Below are positions 54,461 through 63,016 of a stretch of DNA of 64,000 nt, in pieces. The number at the start of each line of letters is the position of its first letter. Within the stretch, counting starts at the first letter, position 1. The position numbers and the translations under genes were made by a program. Below the pieces are notes generated by a model, which saw only the letters and a program-made list of their open reading frames with translations, ran no database searches and was not told the origin of the DNA. The stretch spans positions 1 through 64,000 of the forward strand of contig CAINED010000013.1 of the NCBI GenBank assembly GCA_903847605.1, given 5' to 3'. Source of the DNA: an uncultured Hyphomicrobiales bacterium. Lineage in GTDB: Bacteria > Pseudomonadota > Alphaproteobacteria > Rhizobiales > Beijerinckiaceae.

Positions 54461-55713
54461 GCGCGCCGCCCGTCGAGCGACCCCAGCAGATAATGCTGCG
54501 CATCATTTGCCAACGTATGCGCGGCGGCATCGTCAGCAGGCAGGAATTCATTCGCGCGGTCGAGAAGGTCGCGCGGAAACTTGTTGCGGATGTCCTGCGA
54601 AAGCGCCGCGATTGCATGGGCCATTGCGGGATCTGCGGCGGCATCGCCGAGAAGTCCCTCGATATCGAAAGATTTGATTTCAAGATTGTCCGGCGCGGTC
54701 CGCTTGCGGGTTGTCGTTTTCAATCGAACGCGTTCGAGCCAACAATCGACAGAGACGCGCGCGGCGATGGCCTGCGCTTCCGCCTCGAAGCGCGAAGCGC
54801 CGGCGACCAATCCATCGTGCAACGCGCTTTGGCCCGTCAGCGTGATGCGCGCGGCAAGCGGCCGATCGCCGCCATCGGCATACGCTTGCGCCAGCCGGTC
54901 CTGCAGCAATGCCTGAACGTCTTCCTCGCTCTCGCAGCCCGAAATATCGATCTCTTCATGCGTCCAGCGCGCGCTATCGAGCGCTATGTGCTGCGCCGCG
55001 ACAATCCGCCCATCCGACACCTCGACCCGGACGGCGCCCTTCGCGCCGGTCTCGCGCACGCTGCGACCCTGCAGATTGCCGGGATAGACGATCCAAGGAT
55101 CGCGCGCGACGATTTCGCCGGCATGAATATGGCCGAGCGCCCAGTAGTCGTAACCGAAGTTCTGAAGCGTCTGCACGGAACAGGGCGCATAGGGATCGTG
55201 ACCGGGGCGGCCGTCGAGAGACGTATGGAGGATACCGATGTTGAGCATGCCCGCGCGCCGCGCCGGATAAGAGGCGACGAAATCGCCGTCGACCCGCCGG
55301 TCGGCAAAACTGCGGCCATGCAAGGCAATGTTGAATTTTTCCAGCAGATGCGTTTCGGCCTTTCGAGTCGAAAACTCGCGCACATTGGCGGGCCACGGCA
55401 GGCTTTTGGAGACGCGGCTTTCCGCGTCGTGGTTGCCGCGTATCATGAAGACGGGGATGCCCGCGCGCTCCAGACGGCCAAGCTCGCGCACGAGAAAAAG
55501 CCCTGTGGCCATGTCGGGCCAGTCGCCGTCGAACACATCGCCGGCGATGATGAGAAAGGCCGCGTTCGAGGACAGGCATTCCTCGATCAGCGCTTGAACC
55601 GCGCGGCGGCTGGCCTGTGCAAAAAGCTCCGCGGCATCGGCATTCTTGCGGCCGAGCGCGGCCAGGGGGCTGTCGATGTGGAGATCGGCGGCGTGAATGA
55701 AAGTGAAGTCCAT
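54457..55713 (-). CDS. DNA repair exonuclease, SbcD/YhaO-like
   Basis: A 418-residue calcineurin-like phosphoesterase. Metal-binding motifs: FIHAADLHIDSPL (D10, H12), FLIIAGDVFDGDW near 54-65, IRGNHDAES near residue 95 and LGHIHAGEI in the C-terminal half. The C-terminal region differs from Mre11/SbcD, as in YhaO. With the YhaN ATPase it should form a two-protein DNA-end or hairpin nuclease. Its stop overlaps the ATPase start by four bases. Upstream is a small gene on the opposite strand. Confidence 0.9.
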   Translation of the reverse strand: MDFTFIHAADLHIDSPLAALGRKNADAAELFAQASRRAVQALIEECLSSNAAFLIIAGDVFDGDWPDMATGLFLVRELGRLERAGIPVFMIRGNHDAESRVSKSLPWPANVREFSTRKAETHLLEKFNIALHGRSFADRRVDGDFVASYPARRAGMLNIGILHTSLDGRPGHDPYAPCSVQTLQNFGYDYWALGHIHAGEIVARDPWIVYPGNLQGRSVRETGAKGAVRVEVSDGRIVAAQHIALDSARWTHEEIDISGCESEEDVQALLQDRLAQAYADGGDRPLAARITLTGQSALHDGLVAGASRFEAEAQAIAARVSVDCWLERVRLKTTTRKRTAPDNLEIKSFDIEGLLGDAAADPAMAHAIAALSQDIRNKFPRDLLDRANEFLPADDAAAHTLANDAQHYLLGSLDGRRA

Positions 55714-55817
55714 GCCGCAGTGTTAGCTGCGGCGTGGGTGCGGTCAACAGCGCCCAGCATGGCAATTGACGGTATTGCAGCGTTCTTTCAGGATGCGCCG
55801 TCAAGAGAGGATGCAGA

Positions 55818-56072
55818 ATGCCGGAACAGGACGGAGAAAGCAGCGGCACAGCGCGCAAAATCGCTCCGGCGCAGCCGTCGATTGCCTGCGATATTCACAG
55901 TTTCGGCGCGACCGCGGCGCGGGCGTTCGAGGCGCTGACTGCCGTCGAGCCATTGCCTGTTGCGGCCACTATCGAGCCCGCCGAGCCCGTTTCGCGTTCT
56001 CGCGCCGGAGCGCTGACCCCGGGGATGGTCAAGCGGATTGCAGACCGGGCGGAGGCGACGGCGAATAAGTAG
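55818..56072 (+). CDS. small hypothetical protein
   Basis: No family recognised. 84 residues; AGAGAGGA lies upstream of ATG 55818, a plausible ribosome site. The chain is Ala/Glu/Pro-rich (PAQPSIACDIHSFGA, then TIEPAEPVSRSRAG) with one cysteine, and ends with a short charged helix (GMVKRIADRAEAT). No signal or membrane segment. It lies between the exonuclease gene on the other strand and HigBA, and its Ser/Pro-rich middle suggests disorder. Confidence 0.55.
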   Translation: MPEQDGESSGTARKIAPAQPSIACDIHSFGATAARAFEALTAVEPLPVAATIEPAEPVSRSRAGALTPGMVKRIADRAEATANK

Positions 56073-56118
56073 GTGCGCTGCCGTTGCCATCAAACCGCTA
56101 CTATTGTACGCTACACGT

Positions 56119-56403
56119 ATGATACGATCCATAAAAGGCTCGTCGACCCGCCGGTTTCTGGAAACAGGAAAGTCCCGATTTTCGGGGCTCGACGCCAAAC
56201 TGGCATTGCGCCGCCTTGCTGCGATTGATGCAGCGGTGTCGCTCGAATCGTTCGGGCGGCTAAAGAGTGTGGGACTGCATAAACTGGTCGGGGATCGCGC
56301 GGGTTTCTGGGCTGTAAACGTAAATGGGCCTTGGCGCATCGTATTTCGCTTCGAAGACGGCGACGCGTTCGATGTTGAAATCGTCGACTACCACAAGGGT
56401 TGA
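56119..56403 (+). CDS. higB: type II toxin, HigB/RelE family
   Basis: A 94-residue RelE-fold mRNA interferase that acts on ribosome-bound message. ATG 56119 gives the usual HigB N-terminus MIRSIKGSSTRRFLETGKSRF; the longer open frame is not conserved. GLHKLVGDRAGFWAVNVNGPWRIVFRFEDG forms the catalytic beta-sheet with the conserved Arg and Phe. The antitoxin gene follows after two bases, in the toxin-first order typical of HigBA. Confidence 0.93.
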   Translation: MIRSIKGSSTRRFLETGKSRFSGLDAKLALRRLAAIDAAVSLESFGRLKSVGLHKLVGDRAGFWAVNVNGPWRIVFRFEDGDAFDVEIVDYHKG

Positions 56404-56405
56404 AC

Positions 56406-56729
56406 ATGGCGGACAACAAGACATTCAGAGCGCCTGCAGCAGGCTTCTCCTTCGGACCGGTTCATCCGGGTGAACTGCTGGGCGACGAACTTGCTGTGCG
56501 CGAACTGTCTGCGAATGCGCTGGCGCTCAAACTGCGCGTGCCGGCAAATCGCATCACCGAGATCATCAATGGAAAGCGAGGCATTTCGGCGGAAACGGCG
56601 CTTCGGCTCGGGCGCTATCTCGGCACCGGCGCGCAATTCTGGATGAATCTGCAGGCGAAGTTCGATCTGGAAATCGCGGAGCGGGAAATCGGGGCTGCAA
56701 TCAGGAGAGAAGTTGAGGAGGCGGCGTAA
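56406..56729 (+). CDS. higA: antitoxin HigA family (Xre HTH)
   Basis: A 107-residue antitoxin with a helix-turn-helix: VHPGELLGDELAVRELSANALALKLRVPANRITEIINGKRGISAETALRLGRYLGTGAQFWMNLQ, the diagnostic HigA arrangement. The C-terminal helix (FDLEIAEREIGAAIRREVEEA) mediates dimerisation. ATG 56406 starts two bases after the higB stop. A TTG three codons upstream is also in frame. Its stop is 7 bases from the convergent DUF429-like gene. Confidence 0.94.
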   Translation: MADNKTFRAPAAGFSFGPVHPGELLGDELAVRELSANALALKLRVPANRITEIINGKRGISAETALRLGRYLGTGAQFWMNLQAKFDLEIAEREIGAAIRREVEEAA

Positions 56730-56736
56730 TTGGCAT

Positions 56737-57342
56737 TCAATTTTCGATGTCCTCAAACCACCAATAATGTACAGGCCCATACCAAGTATCGGCCGGGTCT
56801 AGTTCACGTTGGTTGCGACCGAGAGCTAGGTTGAAAGTGTAGACATTTTTTGCGGCTTCACGCGCGACGATTGCGCTCATCAGAGCGTCCCGCTCGTGTT
56901 CGGTTTCAGGTTCTCGTCCTTTGACAGCAAAGTGATTTGAAATCGATTGCCAACTCTCGTCTTGTAATTTTCCTGATTTGCGCAAAGCTTTCAATAATGC
57001 TTTGGGATGCGTCTCCGTGATTGGAATATTTGGATTTTCGCTGCGCATAATCTTTGCGAGCAAAGGTCCCTGAACAACTGCAGCGCCGCGCAAACTGTTT
57101 ACATATTGAACTTGTCCTGAGCTCAAACCATACTTCGCTTTAAGCAACTGATCGACCCGTCTTGCCCCGGTTGCTGTAGTCGACCACCATAAAGGTGCAT
57201 CGATGCCCAGCGATGAAATGCCCTTCAGGAACTCCTCGGCATCATCACCCGAGTTGACACAGCGCAATTTAAAGCTGCCATTAGCTTGCAGACGCGCAAC
57301 GCCAAATTTGCCTTTTCCGCCCGGATCAGCGCCGCCCCACAT
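56737..57342 (-). CDS. DUF429-type predicted RNase H-fold nuclease
   Basis: A 201-residue protein resembling DUF429 proteins. Potential acidic active-site residues, in the RNase H order, are D6 (WGGADPGG), D48 (LGIDAPLWW), E110 (ITETHPKALLKAL) and D152 (EHERDALMSAI). ATG 57342 has GAGGA upstream, only 7 bases after the trpB stop, so it may be read from the trpB message. It is AT-rich for this window: bases 57001-57060 are 45 percent G+C. It occupies the place where trpA normally follows trpB. Function is unproven. Confidence 0.7.
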   Translation of the reverse strand: MWGGADPGGKGKFGVARLQANGSFKLRCVNSGDDAEEFLKGISSLGIDAPLWWSTTATGARRVDQLLKAKYGLSSGQVQYVNSLRGAAVVQGPLLAKIMRSENPNIPITETHPKALLKALRKSGKLQDESWQSISNHFAVKGREPETEHERDALMSAIVAREAAKNVYTFNLALGRNQRELDPADTWYGPVHYWWFEDIEN

Positions 57343-57349
57343 ATTGTCC

Positions 57350-58576
57350 TCACATCCCGCCCAGATGCTCCGCGACCGTAAAAATATCCTTGTCGCCGCG
57401 GCCGCAGATGTTGACCACCATGAGATGGTCCTTCGCTTTCTGCGGCGCGAGTTTCATGACGGCGGCCAGCGCGTGTGAGGGCTCGAGCGCGGGGATGATG
57501 CCTTCCAGCTTGCAACACAGCTGAAAGCCTTCGAGCGCTTCCTTGTCGGTCGCGGACAGATAGGTGACGCGGCCCGATTCCTTCAGCCATGAATGTTCCG
57601 GGCCGATGCCGGGATAATCGAGGCCGGCGGAGATCGAGTGCCCTTCGAGGATCTGCCCGTCGTCGTCCATCAGCAGGTAAGTGCGGTTGCCGTGGAGAAC
57701 GCCGGGCTTACCGCCGGCGAGCGAGGCGCAGTGGCCGTCCTTCACGTCGATGCCATGGCCGGCGGCCTCAATGCCATAAATCTCGACCGAGGGATCGTCG
57801 AGGAACGGGTGGAACAGGCCGATGGCGTTGGAGCCGCCACCGATGCAGGCGATAAGCGAATCCGGCAGGCGGCCCTCGGCGGCGTGCATCTGCTGTTTGG
57901 CTTCCTTGCCGATGATGCACTGGAAATCGCGCACCATGGCGGGATAGGGATGCGGCCCGGCCGCCGTGCCGATGCAGTAGAAGGTATCGGCAACATTGGT
58001 GACCCAGTCGCGCAACGCCTCGTTCATCGCGTCTTTCAGCGTGCGCGCGCCCGATTGCACGGGCACGACCTTCGCGCCGAGCATCTTCATGCGGAAGACG
58101 TTCGGCTTCTGACGCTCGACATCGACCGCGCCCATATAGACGACGCATTCGAGGCCGTATTTCGCGCAGGCAGTCGCCGTGGCGACCCCATGCTGGCCCG
58201 CGCCCGTCTCGGCGATGATGCGCTTCTTGCCCATGCGCAGCGCGAGCTGGATCTGGCCCAGCACGTTGTTGATCTTGTGCGCGCCGGTGTGGTTCAGCTC
58301 GTCGCGCTTGAAGTAAATCTTTGCGCCGCCGAGGTGCTCGCTCATGCGCTGCGCATAATAGAGCGGGCTGGGGCGTCCAACGTAATGGGTCGCGAGGTGA
58401 TCGAGCTCGGCCTGAAACGACGGGTCGGCCTTGGCCGCCTCATAGGCCTTCTCCAGATCGAGGATCAGCGGCATCAGCGTTTCCGCGACGAAGCGGCCGC
58501 CGAAAATGCCGAAATGGCCTGTGGCGTCCGGGCCGTTGCGGAAGGAATTGGGCTGGGGATTCTTGAGATCGTCCAC
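57350..58576 (-). CDS. trpB: tryptophan synthase beta chain
   Basis: Condenses indole with serine to make tryptophan using PLP. 408 residues starting at GTG 58576 (CAGGAG upstream). The PLP lysine is K101 in [14 protein letters not shown], the phosphate loop is [11 protein letters not shown], and the E residue in [10 protein letters not shown] is the catalytic base. This is the short TrpB1 type that pairs with TrpA. trpA and trpB are normally adjacent, but here they are separated by about 7 kb of nuclease, toxin-antitoxin and other genes on both strands, so coupled translation is lost. Confidence 0.97.
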   Translation of the reverse strand: MDDLKNPQPNSFRNGPDATGHFGIFGGRFVAETLMPLILDLEKAYEAAKADPSFQAELDHLATHYVGRPSPLYYAQRMSEHLGGAKIYFKRDELNHTGAHKINNVLGQIQLALRMGKKRIIAETGAGQHGVATATACAKYGLECVVYMGAVDVERQKPNVFRMKMLGAKVVPVQSGARTLKDAMNEALRDWVTNVADTFYCIGTAAGPHPYPAMVRDFQCIIGKEAKQQMHAAEGRLPDSLIACIGGGSNAIGLFHPFLDDPSVEIYGIEAAGHGIDVKDGHCASLAGGKPGVLHGNRTYLLMDDDGQILEGHSISAGLDYPGIGPEHSWLKESGRVTYLSATDKEALEGFQLCCKLEGIIPALEPSHALAAVMKLAPQKAKDHLMVVNICGRGDKDIFTVAEHLGGM

Positions 58577-58647
58577 GGGAAGCTCCTGTTGGGGTGTCTT
58601 TTACAGGGTTTTCGCGTGGAGGGGAGAGGGTTTTGCCCGAGTGTCAT

Positions 58648-58677
58648 CCCCGAAAATCGCGCAGCGATTTATCGGGG
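58648..58677. repeat. hairpin repeat between trpB and ahpF
   Basis: CCCCGAAAATCGC (58648-58660) pairs with GCGATTTATCGGGG (58664-58677), with a single bulge. It resembles REP-like dispersed elements that open TCATCCCCG, common in GC-rich alphaproteobacteria. It lies in the 142 bases between trpB (58576) and the ahpF stop (58719). No second copy was seen in this window. Confidence 0.6.
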
Positions 58678-58718
58678 ACCGTTTCGAGGGCAGAATATCC
58701 TGGCGACCCCGGCCAGAA

Positions 58719-60308
58719 TCACGCCGCTTTCTTCACTTCCTCCTCCGCCACAGGCGCGAGCCGGATCAGATAATCGAAGGCCGAAAGCGCCGCCTTCGAT
58801 CCTTCGCCCATGGCGATAACGATCTGCTTGTAGGGCACCGTCGTTGCGTCCCCCGCCGCAAAAACGCCGGGCAGCGAGGTTTCGCCGCGCGCATCGACCT
58901 CGATCTCGCCGCGCGGCGAAAGCGCGACGACGCCCTTCAGCCATTCGGTGTTCGGCACGAGGCCAATCTGCACGAATATGCCTTCGAGATCGACGCGCTT
59001 TGCGTCACCGCCCTTGCGGTCCTTGTAGGTCAGGCCCACGACCTTGGCGCCGTCGCCCAGCACTTCCGTCGTCTGCGCCGACGTGACGATGGCGACATTT
59101 TTGAGCGAGCGCAGCTTCGCCTGCAGCACCGCGTCGGCGCGTAACGCGCTGTCGAACTCGATCAGCGTGACATGGGCGACAATGCCGGCCAGATCGATCG
59201 CCGCCTCGACGCCTGAATTGCCGCCGCCGATCACGGCGACGCGCTTGCCCTTGAAAAGCGGCCCGTCACAATGCGGGCAATAGGCGACGCCCCTGTTGCG
59301 GTATTCCGCTTCGCCGGGCACGTTCATCTGCCTCCAGCGCGCGCCGGTCGAGAGAATCAGCGTCTTCGCCTTCAGCGATGCGCCATTGGCGAGGGCTATC
59401 TCGTGATAGCTGCCGGGCTGCGCTGCGGGAGTCAGCGACGTCGCTGTCTGCAGGTTCATGATCTCGACGTCGTAATCCTTCACATGCTGTTCCAGTGCGG
59501 CAGCGAGCTTCGGCCCCTCCGTATGGGACACGGAAACGAAATTCTCGATCGCCATCGTGTCGAGTACCTGTCCGCCGAAACGCTCCGCCACAACGCCTGT
59601 GCGAATGCCCTTGCGCGCCGCGTAGATCGCGGCCGCCGCGCCAGCCGGGCCGCCGCCGACGACGAGCACGTCGAACGGTGCCTGAGACGCGACCTTCTCT
59701 GCCGCGCGCGCCTCTGCAGCCGTGTCGAGCTTGGCAAGAATCTGTTCGAGGCTCATGCGACCCTGGCCGAAGGGTTCTCCGTTCAGATAGACAGATGGCA
59801 CGGCCATGATCTTGCGCGCGTCCACTTCGGACTGGAAGAGCGCACCATCGATGGCGACGTGTTCGACATTCGCATTGAGCGCCGCAATGAGATTGAGCGC
59901 CTGCACGATGTCAGGGCAGTTCTGGCAGGACAGCGAGAAATAGGTCTCGAAGCGGAACTTGCCCTTCAGGCTTTTCACCTGCGCGAGCACATCGGCGCTT
60001 TCCTTCGGCGCGTGTCCGCCGACTTGCAGCAGCGCGAGAATGAGCGAGTTGAATTCATGGCCCATAGGCAGGCCCGCGAAATGCACACGCGCCTCTTCGC
60101 CCGCGCGGCGGATTGCAAAGGATGGCTTACGCCCGTCAGTGCCATCGCGTTTCAGAGCGATCTTGTCCGACAGCGAGGCAATATCTTCGAGAAGCGCCAG
60201 CACCTCGGCCGACTTCGCGCCGTCGTCAAGCGAAGCGACGAGTTCGACCGGATGCACGAGGCGCTCGAAATATGCTTTCAGTTGCGACTTGATGTTGGCG
60301 TCAAGCAT
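58719..60308 (-). CDS. ahpF: alkyl hydroperoxide reductase subunit F
   Basis: NADH-dependent disulfide reductase that recharges AhpC; 529 residues from ATG 60308 (the frame extends to 60431 with no homology). The N-terminal tandem thioredoxin-fold domain has C128/C131 in [10 protein letters not shown]. The FAD motif is [19 protein letters not shown], the thioredoxin-reductase-like centre C344/C347 is in [10 protein letters not shown], and the NADH motif is [25 protein letters not shown] is the second FAD segment. It lies downstream of ahpC on the same strand with 153 bases between. The pair lies inside the trpF-trpB interval. Confidence 0.96.
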   Translation of the reverse strand: MLDANIKSQLKAYFERLVHPVELVASLDDGAKSAEVLALLEDIASLSDKIALKRDGTDGRKPSFAIRRAGEEARVHFAGLPMGHEFNSLILALLQVGGHAPKESADVLAQVKSLKGKFRFETYFSLSCQNCPDIVQALNLIAALNANVEHVAIDGALFQSEVDARKIMAVPSVYLNGEPFGQGRMSLEQILAKLDTAAEARAAEKVASQAPFDVLVVGGGPAGAAAAIYAARKGIRTGVVAERFGGQVLDTMAIENFVSVSHTEGPKLAAALEQHVKDYDVEIMNLQTATSLTPAAQPGSYHEIALANGASLKAKTLILSTGARWRQMNVPGEAEYRNRGVAYCPHCDGPLFKGKRVAVIGGGNSGVEAAIDLAGIVAHVTLIEFDSALRADAVLQAKLRSLKNVAIVTSAQTTEVLGDGAKVVGLTYKDRKGGDAKRVDLEGIFVQIGLVPNTEWLKGVVALSPRGEIEVDARGETSLPGVFAAGDATTVPYKQIVIAMGEGSKAALSAFDYLIRLAPVAEEEVKKAA

Positions 60309-60461
60309 GGCATTTCTCGAAAGTAATGGGAGAGTTTGGGAGAAACCCTCACGCCGGTTAGCCTTGCCGGACAAGGCATATCGAAGCGCGAGGGAATTCG
60401 AGGCGATAACTTCGACGCTTTCGTAGGCCATCTGCGATGGCTACTCAGCGTGAGGCATAAC

Positions 60462-61025
60462 TCAGATCTTGCCGACGAGATCGAGCGAGGGGGCGAGGGT
60501 CTTTTCGCCTTCTTCCCATTTCGCCGGGCAGACTTCGCCGGGATGGTTGCGCACATATTGCGCGGCCTTGATCTTGCGGAGAAGTTCGCTAGCGCTGCGG
60601 CCGACGCCGCCTGCCGTGATCTCGACGATCTGGACCTTGCCGTCCGGGTCAACAACGAATGTACCGCGGTCTGCAAGGCCTTCGGATTCGATGAGAACGT
60701 CGAAGTTGCGGCTGATCTGGCCGGTGGGGTCGCCGATCATCGGGAAGAGAATCTTGCCGATGGCAGGGGAGGTCGCATGCCACGCCTTGTGCGCGAAATG
60801 CGTATCGGTCGAAACGCTGTAGACCTCGACGCCAAGACGGCGAAATTCGGCATAATTGTCTGCGAGATCCTCAAGCTCTGTCGGGCAGACGAAAGTGAAG
60901 TCGGCGGGGTAGAAAAATACGACCGACCACTGGCCGCGCAGGTCGGCATCGCTGACGGTAACAAACTTGCCGTCATGGAAAGCATTAGCCTTGAACGGTT
61001 TCACTTCGGAATTGATGAGCGACAT
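60462..61025 (-). CDS. ahpC: alkyl hydroperoxide reductase subunit C (2-Cys peroxiredoxin)
   Basis: Peroxiredoxin of 187 residues, reducing hydrogen peroxide, organic peroxides and peroxynitrite. The peroxidatic Cys47 is in [18 protein letters not shown] and the resolving Cys166 in [11 protein letters not shown], matching the 46/165 pair of enteric AhpC. The YF-type C-terminal and GGVGRS loop that make typical 2-Cys enzymes sensitive to overoxidation are partly present. ATG 61025 has GAGGAGA upstream. A perfect TATAAT lies about 60 bases upstream. ahpF follows. Confidence 0.97.
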   Translation of the reverse strand: MSLINSEVKPFKANAFHDGKFVTVSDADLRGQWSVVFFYPADFTFVCPTELEDLADNYAEFRRLGVEVYSVSTDTHFAHKAWHATSPAIGKILFPMIGDPTGQISRNFDVLIESEGLADRGTFVVDPDGKVQIVEITAGGVGRSASELLRKIKAAQYVRNHPGEVCPAKWEEGEKTLAPSLDLVGKI

Positions 61026-61081
61026 GATTTCTCCTCAGGTGCAAGCGGCGTTCGCCGCCGGTGCGGAGAGGGATAATGAAG

Positions 61082-61087
61082 ATTATA
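61082..61087 (-). promoter_or_regulatory. ahpC: likely -10 box of the ahpC promoter
   Basis: Read on the minus strand this is a perfect TATAAT, 56 bases before the ahpC start codon. At 17-18 bases further upstream only GAAAAA/AGAAAA is found, so no good -35 exists. That fits an activator-dependent promoter, for example one using OxyR, but no full OxyR motif was found. Confidence 0.45.
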
Positions 61088-61137
61088 TCATAGGTTAAAT
61101 CGTTTTTTTCTTCAATTTCAATAGGTCATGCCGATGA

Positions 61138-61782
61138 TTAGACAGTCACCCGGGCGTTACGAACAAACTGCTGAATCAGCTCGATATTCTTGACGCCTGG
61201 CGCGGTTTCCACGCCGGAAGATACGTCGATGCCGGGCGCTTTCGTGACGCGCAGAGCCTCGGCAACGTTCTCGACAGTCAACCCGCCCGACAGCATCCAG
61301 GGGCGCGACGTCGCAACGTGATCGAGAACGGTCCAGTCGAAGGCAGCGCCATTGCCGCCGGGCAAGACAGCGCCCTTGGGCGGCCGCGCATCGAACAGCA
61401 AACGGTCGGCGCTGGCCTCATAAGTCGCGACTGCTGAGAGATCGGCGGGCTCGGAAACATGAATCGCTTTCATCACGGGCAGGCCGAAACGCGCCTTCAC
61501 GGCAAGAATGCGTTCGGGCGTTTCCTTGCCGTGGAACTGCAGAATGTCGGGCGCGAGATGTTCGACAATGCCTTCCAGGAGCGCGTCATCGGCATCGACG
61601 CTCAGCGCCACTTTTAGCGCACGGTCACGGACCTGCCCCGACAAAGAACTCGCCTGCGAAAAATTCAGCGTGCGCGGCGAGGGTGGAAAGAAGACGAAGC
61701 CGACCATGTCGGTGCCGACGTCGAGCGCCGCTTCCAGCGTCTCAGGAGTGGAAAGACCACAGATTTTGATGAGGAGAGACAT
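61138..61782 (-). CDS. trpF: phosphoribosylanthranilate isomerase
   Basis: Third step of tryptophan synthesis, isomerising N-(5-phosphoribosyl)anthranilate. A 214-residue TIM-barrel protein from ATG 61782 (AGGAG-type site GAGGAGAGAC upstream is partly shared with its first codons). The general base C8 is in LIKICGLSTPE, the general acid is the aspartate in LLFDARPPKG, and GGLTVENVAEAL and DVSSGVETAPGVK form the phosphate site. Downstream on this strand ahpC, ahpF and trpB follow, keeping the order trpF-trpB. Confidence 0.96.
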   Translation of the reverse strand: MSLLIKICGLSTPETLEAALDVGTDMVGFVFFPPSPRTLNFSQASSLSGQVRDRALKVALSVDADDALLEGIVEHLAPDILQFHGKETPERILAVKARFGLPVMKAIHVSEPADLSAVATYEASADRLLFDARPPKGAVLPGGNGAAFDWTVLDHVATSRPWMLSGGLTVENVAEALRVTKAPGIDVSSGVETAPGVKNIELIQQFVRNARVTV

Positions 61783-61829
61783 GGCGGTGGTGAACACCAT
61801 CGCCATGTGAAAGTCGAGAGAAAACGCTG

Positions 61830-62873
61830 CTACGGCTTGCTCGTCACTTCCGTCGCTTTGTCCACCACAGGCTTCGGCGTCTGGTAAAGCGCGGTGAGTT
61901 CAGCGACGATTTCCTCGCCGGACATCGGGCTATATTCCGTGCCGGTCTTGCGCGTCTCGTCGATGAACATGGTGTCCTTGTTCATGTCGAGGAGCGCCTT
62001 GCGCAGCGCGGTCAGCCGATCCTGCGGCAGGCCGGGCGGACCGGCGAAGGGCCGCGTCATTTCGGACACGCCGAAGACGAGGCGCGCCATCTGCACGTCC
62101 TCGTCGGTCTTCAGCAGCTTGTAGAGATTGGTCGCGTTCTTGAAATAGGGAACGTCGCGCTTGTAGCCAGTCTGCACGAAGAGAACTAGATCGCCTCGCT
62201 CGTAGTCCTGCGCATAGGAACCGCGCACCGTCGATTCGAACATGCCGCAGGAGCCTCCCGCCTCGCCCGATTGCATGGCGAGATTGATCTCGCGCGTGCC
62301 CTTATAGCCGGCGACGACTTTCAGATTTGCGCCGAGCACGTTCTTCATGAAGAGCGGCCAGCGCGTCAGCGGCGCGTCGCCACCGTCCGAGCCGAAGACG
62401 ACGGTTTGTTTGGCAGCGATCAGATCTTCCAGCGATTTGATGTTCTGCCCCGCGCCCTTCCACACGCCGCAGGCCAACGTGTCGCGATGGATGTTGCCAA
62501 TCCACGAGAATTTTAGCGTTTCGAACTTCGCCTTGGGGTCCCCGTAGAGCGGCAGCATGGCGACCGTGGAGGAGAATATGCCAAGGACCGTGCCGTCCTT
62601 CGGCGCGATATTGTAGAGATTGTTGGCGGCCAGCAGGCTGCCGGCGCCGGGCACGTTCTGCACGAGGACATTGGGATTGCCGGGGATGTGCTTGCCAATG
62701 TGACGCCCGACAAGCCGCGCCGTCGTGTCGTAGCCGCCGCCGGTGCCATAACCGACCCAGATCGTGAGGTTCTTGCCCTTGTAGAAATCCGCGACGGGAT
62801 CTGCGGAGGCGGGCGCCATCCCTCCGGCCAGACCAAGGCCTAGTACCGCGGCAGTCAAGCTTGTCTTTTTCAT
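61830..62873 (-). CDS. TTT-family (Bug-type) solute-binding protein
   Basis: A 347-residue secreted binding protein; signal peptide LTAAVLGLGLAGGMAPASAD. The mature part starts FYKGKNLTIWVGYGTGGGYDTTARLVGRHIGKHIPG, so it belongs to the GGGYD subclass. VLVQNVPGAGSLLAAN is the second loop. The middle differs from others in this window: GGSCGMFESTVRGSYAQDYERGDLV holds a cysteine that could be exposed. GGGGAG precedes ATG 62873. No permease is adjacent. It is divergent from an ABC exporter operon and upstream of trpF, 47 bases away. Confidence 0.9.
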   Translation of the reverse strand: MKKTSLTAAVLGLGLAGGMAPASADPVADFYKGKNLTIWVGYGTGGGYDTTARLVGRHIGKHIPGNPNVLVQNVPGAGSLLAANNLYNIAPKDGTVLGIFSSTVAMLPLYGDPKAKFETLKFSWIGNIHRDTLACGVWKGAGQNIKSLEDLIAAKQTVVFGSDGGDAPLTRWPLFMKNVLGANLKVVAGYKGTREINLAMQSGEAGGSCGMFESTVRGSYAQDYERGDLVLFVQTGYKRDVPYFKNATNLYKLLKTDEDVQMARLVFGVSEMTRPFAGPPGLPQDRLTALRKALLDMNKDTMFIDETRKTGTEYSPMSGEEIVAELTALYQTPKPVVDKATEVTSKP

Positions 62874-63016
62874 CGTATGTCTCCCCTGCCACCACCTTTA
62901 TTGCGTTCCAGTGGCATTTCAAGCGTTCGCGATTGACCAATCGCAATGGAGCTTCGTGTGTCGCGCGGCTAACCTCGTCGTTCGTCAGGAAAGGCTGGCG
63001 CGCCGGAGGACTTTGA

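Noticed and set aside
61082-61124. Possible OxyR site (ATAG blocks at 61090 and 61121) upstream of ahpC
   Set aside because: The 31-base spacing does not fit ATAG-N7-CTAT-N7-ATAG-N7-CTAT, and the CTAT blocks are missing.
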